In this document: positions 50,927-59,844 of the stretch, in pieces
How the letters are laid out: the number at the start of each line of letters is the position of its first letter
How positions within the stretch are numbered: position 1 is the first letter of the stretch
Assembly: GCF_014635245.1 (NCBI RefSeq)
Contig: NZ_BMCP01000001.1
Span: 1-64,000 of the forward strand
DNA length: 64,000 nucleotides
Direction: 5' to 3'
Source of the DNA: Agaricicola taiwanensis
GTDB lineage: Bacteria > Pseudomonadota > Alphaproteobacteria > Rhizobiales > Methylopilaceae
Notes under the pieces: model-generated
The model's input: only the letters and a program-made list of their open reading frames with translations
Databases searched by the model: none
What the model was told of the DNA's origin: nothing
Translations under genes and position numbers: made by a program

Positions 50927-53422
50927 TCAACTCTCCTTTGGTGAAGCTGGTCTGGTGTTGCCTGTCGGAGCCGACATGGTCTCGATGCGGGCGGATAATT
51001 GTTCGATGGCGCGGGCCACTTCTTTGATGCTTTCGGCCTTCTCGTCAGGCGCGGCCACGGGAAGAACGATCTTTTCCTCCTTGAAGCGCCGGATGATGAC
51101 AAACTGCAGATCGCTCTTGACCGACGCAGAGCGGCGCGGGGTCGCCACGTAGGCCAGCAGCGTCATGTCGAACGCGCCAGAACCGATGGCGTCCAGAAGC
51201 ACCGAGGGGGCAGGATCTCCCATCACTTCCGAATGCGCCTTCGCACTCTCCAGCAGCGCCGAACGCACCAGATCAAGATCGGAATCGGCGGGAACGCTGA
51301 AAGTGATCTTTACGCGGCCAAGGGGATTGGCGTGCGTTTTGTTGACCACGGCCTTGGTCATCAGTTCCGAATTCGGAACAATGAGCGTCGAGCGGTCGAA
51401 GAGCTCGATTTCGGTCGCACGAACGCTGATCTTGCGGATATTGCCTTCGGAGGTGCCGAGCGCCACCCAGTCCCCGACCTTGACCGGCCGCTCCGCCAGG
51501 AGGATCAGGCCGGACACGAAGTTGTTGACGATGGATTGCAGGCCAAGACCGATACCGACGGACAAGGCACCGGCCACGATCGCGACGTTCTGAAGGTTGA
51601 GCCCCACCGTTCCGAGCGCGAAGACGCCGGCGAGGATGACACCCAGATAACCAATGCCGGTACTGATGGAATTTTGCAGGCTGGGCTCCACCCGGGTCTT
51701 GGGCAGGACCTGCGTCTCCAGCCAGCGCTGTATCCCGCGCGTTGCAAGAATGCCAAGGATCAGGATGACGACGGCAAACAGGATAGTCGATAGCGAAATG
51801 CGCACGCCGCCGACGGCAAAGCCGAAGGTCAGGCCCCGAAGCCAGCCGAAGGCGTCGTAGGAGCCGATGCCCCACGGCGCCAGGATGATCAGGGCGGCCA
51901 TTGCAAAGAGCAGCACCCGCAAGAAGCCCGACAGCAGCGTGCCGATCAGTTCAACCGACCTCGGCTTCAGGCCGACGGTGCTGTGAATCCAGCGGCACAT
52001 GCTGCCGCCGCTCGAAAAGCCGATGGTGAACAGATCGTCGATCAGGGCGGAGAACAGATAAAGCAGCGCTCCGATGATGCTGATCCAGATGACCTGATGC
52101 GCCAGGAATTTGGCGAAGGCGATGTAGCCGATGATCAGCGCACCCAGAATGGCGGCGATTGCGATCCACACCAGAATGCGGAACAACCCGAGGATCGGAT
52201 GGGCCTCCGGCCCGGCAGGCTGCTCCTCGCCCTCGGGTTCGTCGTTCGCGCGCAACACCCTGAGGGCGATGGCGAAGGTCACGGCATTGGCAAGTGCAAA
52301 AAGCCCGTCGGTGACCAATGTCGCTTCAGGCCTGGTCATCACCACGAGGTTCAGCGACGAGATGATCAGTCCCAGCGAATAGACGATCGAGACCAAGCCG
52401 GCCTGGATTCGGATGCCGGAGGCGAGATCGTCCGACATCTGGGGCAGCCGCCAGGAGGCTTTTTCCGGCGCCAGAATCCCCTTGGCGAGCCCATCCACGA
52501 AGGCGGTGAAGGCAACCACGAACACAAGGGTGACGACCAATGGCTCCAGTCGTGGTGTCAGGATCTGCGCCAGCCGCAGACCATAAAGCACGGCGAGCGC
52601 GGCGACGGTCGGTGCGATCAGCGTCACCACCAGGACCCAGACCGCGTGAGCGGAACGTCGCAGGCGATGCGGCGGCACCTGCTGCACCGCGTAGCGCTGC
52701 CCCATGGCATTGGCCCATTTGCGGCCTGGACCCCCGAGGAGCAGCGCGAACACCAGGCTGAAGCCCAGGATAGCGCCATTGACCGGCGTCATCCGGTCCC
52801 GGAAGCGGGCCGCCACATCGCGAATGATGAACGAGGCACTGGTGATGTCGCGGCTGAAGCCTTCCGCCGTCGCAAGCCAGAGATCTGGGCTCAGCAGCGA
52901 GGAATGCCGGGCGAAGAGTTCCGTCGTGAATTTGGCGCGCCGTCGTTCCGCAGCCGTCTCGGATGTTTCCGCCGCCTGGAGAAGCAGCACACGGGCGCGG
53001 CGCATCGCCTCGTCGACGGCGCGCAGATCGGCATTTTGCGCGGTCCGTTCTTCCACCGCCTCTGCGCCCTCGGTGGCGCCATCCGCCGGCGCCGGCCCCA
53101 GTTCCGCCAGACGCCGATTGATGTTATCAATCTGAGGTTGCAGCCGGACGATGATCGCTTCCAGCTGCGTGCGCAGCGGCTCGACCCGCCCGCGTATGTC
53201 GGCCAATTCAGTCTCGGACAGGTCCTCGCGGGAGAGGCTGGCCTCAATGGGGTCGAGCGCGGCCTTGACGCGGTCAAGATCGGTGTTCGCCTCGGCCACC
53301 ACCGTGCTGATCGCCGGCGAGGGCTGCTGCGCCTCTTGTGCTGAGACGGGCACGCCCCAGCCCAAGCCGAGCGGAAGCAGGAGAGCCAGAACCAACAGGC
53401 GGGATCGGAACATCGGAGACAT
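50927..53422 (-). CDS. DUF3772-containing mechanosensitive ion channel (MscS family)
   Basis: 831 aa from the ATG at 53422 (a TTG at 53440 and an ATG at 53413 are alternatives). Signal peptide (LLVLALLLPLGLGWGVPVSA), a periplasmic coiled-coil/DUF3772 region to about residue 190 (FTTELFARHSSLLSPDLWLA), about ten membrane segments, then the MscS pore (VAIVAGALSVGIGLGLQSIV) and beta domain (LLAERPVKVGDWVALGTSEG, STLIVPNSELMTKAVVN). The large periplasmic part suggests sensing of envelope stress. First gene of an mscS-CAP-dac-cobW run. Confidence 0.9.
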   Translation of the reverse strand: MSPMFRSRLLVLALLLPLGLGWGVPVSAQEAQQPSPAISTVVAEANTDLDRVKAALDPIEASLSREDLSETELADIRGRVEPLRTQLEAIIVRLQPQIDNINRRLAELGPAPADGATEGAEAVEERTAQNADLRAVDEAMRRARVLLLQAAETSETAAERRRAKFTTELFARHSSLLSPDLWLATAEGFSRDITSASFIIRDVAARFRDRMTPVNGAILGFSLVFALLLGGPGRKWANAMGQRYAVQQVPPHRLRRSAHAVWVLVVTLIAPTVAALAVLYGLRLAQILTPRLEPLVVTLVFVVAFTAFVDGLAKGILAPEKASWRLPQMSDDLASGIRIQAGLVSIVYSLGLIISSLNLVVMTRPEATLVTDGLFALANAVTFAIALRVLRANDEPEGEEQPAGPEAHPILGLFRILVWIAIAAILGALIIGYIAFAKFLAHQVIWISIIGALLYLFSALIDDLFTIGFSSGGSMCRWIHSTVGLKPRSVELIGTLLSGFLRVLLFAMAALIILAPWGIGSYDAFGWLRGLTFGFAVGGVRISLSTILFAVVILILGILATRGIQRWLETQVLPKTRVEPSLQNSISTGIGYLGVILAGVFALGTVGLNLQNVAIVAGALSVGIGLGLQSIVNNFVSGLILLAERPVKVGDWVALGTSEGNIRKISVRATEIELFDRSTLIVPNSELMTKAVVNKTHANPLGRVKITFSVPADSDLDLVRSALLESAKAHSEVMGDPAPSVLLDAIGSGAFDMTLLAYVATPRRSASVKSDLQFVIIRRFKEEKIVLPVAAPDEKAESIKEVARAIEQLSARIETMSAPTGNTRPASPKES

Positions 53423-53440
53423 GGACGCGCGGTTGACCAA

Positions 53441-53803
53441 GATGGAGTGTGCCTTGTGCGAACATTGAGGCGGCGGCGAGGCGCGCAGTGAGTTTACCGA
53501 TTCCCGTAGGTAGCCGTCGCCCTTCTCAACCTTCGGTAAGCAAATGGTCTAAAGCGGCGATTGCTCGCAATTTAGGCAATAACTCCGAAGTTTCGAGCAA
53601 TGCAATTGAGAAGCGGGAAGACATCAACTCCGGTGAAAATGAGGAGGTTGCTGATTCAGAGGGGCATTTATTAAGCAGTCTCGTATAAACGTATCAGCTG
53701 GGGGTGCTGGAACGCTGAGGTTGTATAATCCGGCGAAGCCTGCAAGTTTGGTTGAGACAGATCGCCGATGTGCCATTCGGCGACCAAAGGATGGTGTAAG
53801 CGT
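53441..53803. other. 363-bp divergent intergenic region
   Basis: Region between the mscS and GGDEF-EAL genes, with no supported gene. It contains an 8-bp inverted repeat ATTGCTCG (53560-53567) / CGAGCAAT (53594-53601) with a 26-bp spacer, the only clear structure seen. AT content is higher than in the neighbouring genes, and promoters for both sides are expected here. Confidence 0.6.
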
Positions 53804-55951
53804 ATGTCGCTCATCGTGATCCTCGACGACCGGAGCACAAACCGCAATATCTTTGCGCAGCTTGCCGCGTCCATCGAAACCAACGCCGTGGTGAGAACCT
53901 TCGGTGATCCGATCGAAGCTCTCGCCTGGATCGACACCAACACGCCGGACCTGGTCATCACCGATTACAAGATGCCGACCATGGATGGGGCGACCTTCAC
54001 CGCCCGCTTCCGTGAAAAGCCAGACTGTGTCGATGTGCCGGTGGTGGTCATCACCGTCTATGAAGAGCGCAGTTTCCGGCTCAAGGCTCTGGAAGCGGGT
54101 GCCACCGACTTCCTGCAAAGCCCTGTCGATCATCATGAATTCGTGACCCGAGCGCGCAACCTTCTCAAGCTGCGAAAGCAGCAGCTCATCATCAAAAGCC
54201 GCGCGACCAGCCTTGAACTGGAGCTTCTGCACAGCGAGCGCTCGCGCGAGGCCGCGTTGCGCGACAGCTCTGAGAAGCTCGCTCAGGTCATCGACACCGT
54301 TCCCGCCCTCATCAGCGCCACGGACCGCAAGGGCCGCTGCATTTTCATGAATGCGCACAAGGCAGCCATGCACGGCCTTGATTCCCACAGCGTCATCAAT
54401 CGCCAGATGAGCGATATCATCGGCGCCGAACGCGCCGAGCGCAGCCTGGCACTCGACCAATTGGTGTTCCGCAGCGGCAAACCGATCACCAGCTTCGAGG
54501 AGGAAATTGTCGATGCCTCCGGCAACACCAATTTCTATCTCACGACAAAGTCCCCGTTGCGCGACGGCGCGGGTCGGATCATCAATGTCCTGACGACCTC
54601 TCTCGACATCACCGATCGCAAGCGTGCCGAGAGCCATCTGCTGCATCTGGCGCATCACGACACCCTCACCGATCTGCCCAACCGGGTGCTGCTGCAGGAC
54701 CGGCTGCGCCGCGAACTGGCGCGCACCCGGCGTGGCGACCGGCCCTTTGCGCTGCATCTTCTGGATCTTGACCATTTCAAGTCGATCAACGATGCACTGG
54801 GGCACCAGATCGGCGACCGCCTCCTGAAAAGTGTAGCGGAGCGCCTGTGCGGCGTCGTACGTGACAGCGATACCGTGGCACGGCTCGGTGGCGACGAATT
54901 CGCCATCCTTCAGACACGCGTCATGCGTCCGCAAGAGGCAACGGATCTTGCCGAGCGGATCCTGGCGGCCCTGTCGGAGCCCTTCGTCATAGACGAGCAG
55001 GAGATCACGACCAGTGCCAGCCTTGGCATCACCACCCATCCCTCCGATGGGTCGGATGTCGATCTCCTGATGAAAAACGCCGATGTCGCAATGTATCAGG
55101 CGAAAGCGGCGGGCCGGAACGCCTATCGCCTTTATGCTCCCGACATGAACGTGCAGGCGCGGGATCGCATGGTGCTGGAATCGGACATGCGCCGTGGGTT
55201 GCAGCGCGATGAATTTGTCCTGCACTACCAGCCCCAGATCGACGTCGCGAGCGGTCAGATCATCGGAGCCGAAGCGCTGCTGCGTTGGCAGCATCCCGGC
55301 AGCGGCATGATATCGCCCACCACCTTCCTGCCGCTGGCCGAGGAGAACGGGCTGATCGTACCCATCAACGAATGGGTTCTGCGGGAAGCGTGCGGCAGGG
55401 CGGCGGAATTTACGCGTTCCGGCCTGCCGCCGCTCCGCGTAGCGGTGAACCTTTCGCCCGTCCAGTTCCGCAAGCAGGATGTCTGCCAACTGGTGATCGA
55501 CATACTCAATGACACCAAGCTCAATCCGCGGCAGCTTGAGCTGGAGTTGACCGAAAGCATCCTCATGCAGAACACGGAGGCCGTGGCACGCGATCTCCTG
55601 AAGCTGAAGGATCTCGGCGTGTCCTTCTCAATCGACGACTTCGGCACCGGTTATTCCTCGCTCTCCTACATCAGGAATTTCCCGGTCGATCGCCTCAAGA
55701 TCGACCAGTGCTTCATCCGCAATCTGGAGAATAATCCCAGCGATGCGGCCATCGTGCGGGCCATCATCAGCCTGGGTCACAGCCTCAAGCTCTGCATTAC
55801 CGCCGAAGGCGTGGAAACCGCCGAGCAAGCCGCCATACTTCGGGCGGAAGGATGTGATGAGTTCCAGGGCTACTACTTCGGCCGGCCGATGCCCTTGGAA
55901 GACCTGCTGGCGCGGGTCGAGGAACAAAATCCGCGGTCGCTGAGGGCCTGA
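53804..55951 (+). CDS. Response regulator with PAS-GGDEF-EAL output
   Basis: 715 aa from the ATG at 53804. Receiver domain (1-125) with acceptor Asp54 in LVITDYKMPTMDG; the usual Lys-Pro near its end reads Ser106-Pro107. A short coiled coil follows (RATSLELELLHSERSREAAL), then PAS (about 155-275), GGDEF (GGDEF at 362-366) and EAL (Glu490-Ala-Leu; catalytic-site segments LELTESILMQN, DDFGTGYSSLSY present). Predicted to make and/or degrade cyclic di-GMP. The receiver and following helix resemble RpfG. It precedes the RpfC-like kinase by 31 bp, making a kinase-regulator pair. Confidence 0.92.
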   Translation: MSLIVILDDRSTNRNIFAQLAASIETNAVVRTFGDPIEALAWIDTNTPDLVITDYKMPTMDGATFTARFREKPDCVDVPVVVITVYEERSFRLKALEAGATDFLQSPVDHHEFVTRARNLLKLRKQQLIIKSRATSLELELLHSERSREAALRDSSEKLAQVIDTVPALISATDRKGRCIFMNAHKAAMHGLDSHSVINRQMSDIIGAERAERSLALDQLVFRSGKPITSFEEEIVDASGNTNFYLTTKSPLRDGAGRIINVLTTSLDITDRKRAESHLLHLAHHDTLTDLPNRVLLQDRLRRELARTRRGDRPFALHLLDLDHFKSINDALGHQIGDRLLKSVAERLCGVVRDSDTVARLGGDEFAILQTRVMRPQEATDLAERILAALSEPFVIDEQEITTSASLGITTHPSDGSDVDLLMKNADVAMYQAKAAGRNAYRLYAPDMNVQARDRMVLESDMRRGLQRDEFVLHYQPQIDVASGQIIGAEALLRWQHPGSGMISPTTFLPLAEENGLIVPINEWVLREACGRAAEFTRSGLPPLRVAVNLSPVQFRKQDVCQLVIDILNDTKLNPRQLELELTESILMQNTEAVARDLLKLKDLGVSFSIDDFGTGYSSLSYIRNFPVDRLKIDQCFIRNLENNPSDAAIVRAIISLGHSLKLCITAEGVETAEQAAILRAEGCDEFQGYYFGRPMPLEDLLARVEEQNPRSLRA

Positions 55952-55982
55952 TGGCCATCCGAACTGTTGGAGCCGAGGCCCG

Positions 55983-58511
55983 ATGCCCGATCAACCAAAC
56001 AGGAGATCTTCTCTCGTAAAGCGGTTTCAGGCGCACTTTGCCGCGCGCCAGGACCGCGAGCACGAGATGGCCCTGAACCGGTTGGCCATCGCGGTTCTTG
56101 TTCTCGCCTATCTTCTGATCGCGCATGCCTTAGGGGTCCAGAGCGCCGGCGAGATCATGGGCGGCCCCGTGATGTTCCTGGGGCTTTACTTCCTGGCGTC
56201 GCTCGGCCTTCTGGCCGACCTCGGCCTTCGCAACAACGTCTCGCAGTTCAGGCGCGTGATCGCCATGGTCTGCGATCACGCCATCATCTCCTATGGCCTT
56301 TATGCGGGCGGCGAGCTGACGTCTCTGCTCTATCCGTTCTACCTGTGGGTCATCCTCGGCAACGGCTTCCGCTTTGGTGTCAAAAGCCTCGCCATCGCTG
56401 GCGGCATCGCGGTGGCCGGCTTCGGCGCGGTGATCGGGACCACACCGTACTGGCAGAACAATCCCCATCTCGCCATGGGTCTGCTCGGGGCATTGGTGGT
56501 CATCCCGCTCTATGCCTCCACGCTGATCCGCAAGCTCTACGAGGCCAAGCGTCAGGCCGAGGAGGCCAGCAAGGCGAAAAGCCAGTTCCTCGCCAGCATC
56601 AGTCATGAGCTGCGCACGCCGCTGAATGCCATCATCGGCATGAGCGAGTTGATGAATGGCACGACATTGAACGCCGAACAGCGCGACATGAGCTCGACGA
56701 TCCGCGTCTCGGCCAGCGCACTGCTCAGTTTGATCAACAGTCTGCTGGATTTCTCACGCCTGGAAGCGGGGCAGATGCCCAGCAGCGTGGTCGATATCGA
56801 TCTTCACAGCGTGCTGCACGACGTGAGATCCATGGTTACCGCCCAGGCACATGCCAAAGGCATAGACCTCAACGTCTTCGTAACCCCCGACACGCCCTTC
56901 GCCCTGCGGGGCGACCTCCGCCATCTCCAGGAGATCATGGTCAACCTGGCCGGCAACGCCGTGAAGTTTACCGACAGGGGATCGGTCACCATCGCGGTAA
57001 CGACGGTGCGGCAGACAGCGGACAGCGCCCTCCTGCGGTTCGATGTGACGGATACCGGCATCGGCATAGAGCCCCACGCCCAAGCCCGCATTTTCGAGAG
57101 CTTTACGCAAGCCGACGAAACCATCATAGACAGCCACGGTGGCACCGGCCTTGGCCTGACCATCAGCAAGCAATTGGTCGAACTGCAGGGTGGCACCATC
57201 GGGCTCACCAGCACACGGGGCGCCGGCAGTACCTTCTGGTTCGAAATACCCTTCGAGATCGACTTCGCGCGCGCCTCCGATCTTGCTGCGACCGGCCAAA
57301 GGGTCATCCTCCTGACATCGGATGCGCTGTTGCGCCAGCGACTGTGTGACCAGCTTCAGCGGCTCGACATCGAGCCGACGACGGTCGAGAGCGTGGCTGA
57401 ACTCGCCACCCTGCGCGCGGATCATGCCGACCGCTATTCCGTGCTTATCGATGAGAACCTCGTCTCGGCGGATCAGCAGGTCATGGAGGAGTTGACCAGG
57501 TCGGCGTCACTGTCGCCGCGGGGGCACATCCTTCTCAGGAGCAACCCGCAGATAATCCAGAGGCAGGTGACCGAGCAACGCTTCGCCAGCGCCGTCTCGT
57601 CGCGCCCAAGCAGCCATGAACTTTTGTCGGCGCTGCGCTTTGCCAGCCGCTATTCCGGGACGCCGGCAACCGAGCACGCCGATACGGGCCCGACCACAGA
57701 GCCGCTGTCCATTCTGATCGGCGAGGACAACCGGACCAATCAGAAGGTTATCGCCAAGATCCTGCAGCGCGCGGGACATTCCGTCGCCGTGGTCGACAAC
57801 GGCGAGGAGGTGCTCGATGCCTTGGCCGAGATCACCTATGACATCGTTCTTCTCGATGTGAACATGCCGGTCATGAACGGCATAGAGGCCACCAAGCTCT
57901 ATCGCTTCACCGCCCTAGGCCGCCCACGGATACCCATCGTGGCACTGACGGCGGACGCCACGCCGGAAATGGCCGCCCGTTGTGCCGAAGCCGGTATGGA
58001 CGACTGCCTGACCAAGCCCATCGAACCCTCTCTCCTGCTGTCCGTGATCGCGCGCCTCGCCGGCAAGGAAGCCCCACCTGTCGCGCCGACCGAAGAGCAG
58101 CCCAGCATCGCCAGGATCACGACCCATCCTCGCTTCCGCTCCAGCGCCCGCAATGCACTTGATGAGCGGGTGTTGAAGGATCTCGACGCTCTTGGCGGTC
58201 CCGACTTCGTGGCCGAGGTGCTGAACCAATTTCTTGAGGATGCCCATGGTACGCTTGCTGATCTGACAGCCGCGCAGAAGGCGGGAGACATCATTGCCTT
58301 TCGCGAGCAGGCCCATGCTCTGCGCAGCAGCGCCGCCAATGTGGGCGCCCGCCACATCTTTGAAATGTGCCTCGCCTGGCGCGAGATCAGCCTGCCCGAC
58401 CTCAAGGCCAACGGCGATGAGATCCTGACGCGGCTGGAGGCGGAGTTCGAGGCGGTTCGCCAGGCTGTGGCCGACGAGCCGGAGCTTAAGCGCGGAAATC
58501 AGAACGACTGA
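55983..58511 (+). CDS. rpfC: RpfC-like hybrid sensor histidine kinase (DSF sensor)
   Basis: 842 aa. A short basic N-terminus, then about 4-5 membrane segments in residues 33-182; HisKA with phospho-His208 (SISHELRTPLNAIIG); HATPase with N box LAGNAVKF and DTGIGI, GGTGLGL; a degenerate receiver-like stretch (about 438-555); a true receiver with Asp625 (LLDVNMPVMNG); and an HPt with His778 (HALRSSAANVGA). Domain order and the input region (YLWVILGNGFRFG, TPYWQNNPHLAMGLL, VIPLYASTLIRKL) resemble Xanthomonas RpfC. Next to an rpfF-like gene, so sensing of a cis-2-unsaturated fatty acid is inferred. Confidence 0.85.
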   Translation: MPDQPNRRSSLVKRFQAHFAARQDREHEMALNRLAIAVLVLAYLLIAHALGVQSAGEIMGGPVMFLGLYFLASLGLLADLGLRNNVSQFRRVIAMVCDHAIISYGLYAGGELTSLLYPFYLWVILGNGFRFGVKSLAIAGGIAVAGFGAVIGTTPYWQNNPHLAMGLLGALVVIPLYASTLIRKLYEAKRQAEEASKAKSQFLASISHELRTPLNAIIGMSELMNGTTLNAEQRDMSSTIRVSASALLSLINSLLDFSRLEAGQMPSSVVDIDLHSVLHDVRSMVTAQAHAKGIDLNVFVTPDTPFALRGDLRHLQEIMVNLAGNAVKFTDRGSVTIAVTTVRQTADSALLRFDVTDTGIGIEPHAQARIFESFTQADETIIDSHGGTGLGLTISKQLVELQGGTIGLTSTRGAGSTFWFEIPFEIDFARASDLAATGQRVILLTSDALLRQRLCDQLQRLDIEPTTVESVAELATLRADHADRYSVLIDENLVSADQQVMEELTRSASLSPRGHILLRSNPQIIQRQVTEQRFASAVSSRPSSHELLSALRFASRYSGTPATEHADTGPTTEPLSILIGEDNRTNQKVIAKILQRAGHSVAVVDNGEEVLDALAEITYDIVLLDVNMPVMNGIEATKLYRFTALGRPRIPIVALTADATPEMAARCAEAGMDDCLTKPIEPSLLLSVIARLAGKEAPPVAPTEEQPSIARITTHPRFRSSARNALDERVLKDLDALGGPDFVAEVLNQFLEDAHGTLADLTAAQKAGDIIAFREQAHALRSSAANVGARHIFEMCLAWREISLPDLKANGDEILTRLEAEFEAVRQAVADEPELKRGNQND

Positions 58512-58516
58512 CCGGT

Positions 58517-59452
58517 TTATTCGAGCGGCCGCTTGGCGATGCGCTTGTCCTGGGCATTGAACAGCCGCTCCATTTTCCGCAAATCCTGATCGCCGAGCCG
58601 CAATGCCGCTTCAACCCAGACTTGGGTAACGTCCAAAAGTTCCCGATATTCCAAAGGATTGACACGCCGCCGCGTCTGGTAGACCGACAGTTCGGCATTG
58701 AAGCGACGGCGGTTGCGGCTGACATATTCCCTCACCGCATCCTCGCCGCCACCTTCCTTGGCCAGGACATCGACGATGCCCATCTCATGGAGCTCGGCCG
58801 CGTCATAGAGGCGGCCGCTCAGGATCATCTTCTCGGCACGGCCTGCATCAAGCCGTCGTGCAAGGAAGCTGTAGGCACCCATGCCGGGGAAGAGATTGAA
58901 GAGAACCTCGGGCAGGCCGAATTTCGTCCCTTCCTCGGCCACGATGACGTCGCAGGACAAAGCCGATTCAAAGCCGCCGCCGAGCGTGTCACCCTGCACG
59001 AGAGCGACCGTGATGACCGGCAGATTGAAATCGAGGAAGCTGTTGTACAGCACGTCGATACAGGCGCGGGCATAGGTTTCAAGCGCGCGTTTGTCCTGCG
59101 CCCGCACGAGACGCGTCATGAGCTTGAGATCGCCGCCGAGATTGAAGACGCCGGGAACGCGGGAACCACCCACCACATAACGCAGCGAAGCATCACCGGC
59201 ATTTTCCCGCCGCTTGAGAAGATCTTCAAGGCCCGCTTGCAACGTGTTGAGGCTGTGCAGCAGCGTAGGCGTGTAACTCGGTTGTGCATCAGGTTTGGTG
59301 AAGAACCACAATATCCCAAGAGGCTCTTCGATACTGACCTCGATGGCCTCGTAGGAGATGTATTCGACACCCCTGAGACTTGATGATGCTGCTGGAATGC
59401 TTGGAACCATGCCGGGAACAGCAGCCATATGTGATGTTACAGAAGAGATCAT
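58517..59452 (-). CDS. rpfF: RpfF-like DSF synthase (enoyl-CoA hydratase family)
   Basis: 311 aa (starts at 59428 or 59410 also possible). Crotonase fold with FNLGGDLKLMTRLVRAQDKR, VQGDTLGGGFESALSCDVIV and EEGTKFGLPEVLFNLFPGMG. Glu162 and Glu182 are spaced 20 apart, matching catalytic Glu141/Glu161 of Xanthomonas RpfF, and the C-terminus (LDVTQVWVEAALRLGDQDLR) also resembles RpfF. These enzymes dehydrate and hydrolyse 3-hydroxyacyl-ACP to give DSF signals. It is tail-to-tail with the RpfC-like gene, the stops 5 bp apart. A general enoyl-CoA hydratase is less likely because the RpfF-specific segments extend over the whole length. Confidence 0.87.
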   Translation of the reverse strand: MISSVTSHMAAVPGMVPSIPAASSSLRGVEYISYEAIEVSIEEPLGILWFFTKPDAQPSYTPTLLHSLNTLQAGLEDLLKRRENAGDASLRYVVGGSRVPGVFNLGGDLKLMTRLVRAQDKRALETYARACIDVLYNSFLDFNLPVITVALVQGDTLGGGFESALSCDVIVAEEGTKFGLPEVLFNLFPGMGAYSFLARRLDAGRAEKMILSGRLYDAAELHEMGIVDVLAKEGGGEDAVREYVSRNRRRFNAELSVYQTRRRVNPLEYRELLDVTQVWVEAALRLGDQDLRKMERLFNAQDKRIAKRPLE

Positions 59453-59844
59453 CTGCGTCTCATAAGAAGTGCGGCGTTAAGATTTTAGTTACTATAACAG
59501 AGGACACAACCCGATGCATCCTTCGGCTGTTTCCCTGTCCTGGAAGCTTAACTTTTGGTTAACAGCAGCTTATCAATTTGAGACAGGCTCGCAGCTTACA
59601 AACCCTCAATTCTCAGGAAATTATCGAAATCAGAAATCTGTCGGCGCTTTGCAAACGCTTTTTCTGAATACCCGCTATGGTCGCAGCTCATGAACACGCC
59701 GCCCCCTGCACCGCCCTGCCTAATTCTTTCGTTTAATGATGGAACGAAGCAACACCCTTCAACGTTGTTAAGTTTCGCGTTTGTGTGACTTGACGACCGC
59801 CGAGCAATGCCGCGAGACTTCACCCAACGATAAACGGGGTGAAC
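59453..59844. other. 392-bp divergent intergenic region
   Basis: Between the rpfF-like gene and the protease gene. Clearly more AT-rich than the surrounding coding DNA. No convincing coding frame (a 75-codon minus frame lacks support), no tRNA, no tandem repeat. Promoters of both divergent genes should lie here; no consensus boxes stand out. Confidence 0.6.

Noticed and set aside
59596-59823. 75-codon minus-strand frame in the AT-rich gap upstream of the protease gene
   Set aside because: No ribosome-binding site, no recognisable sequence features, and codon composition unlike the real genes; more likely promoter DNA.
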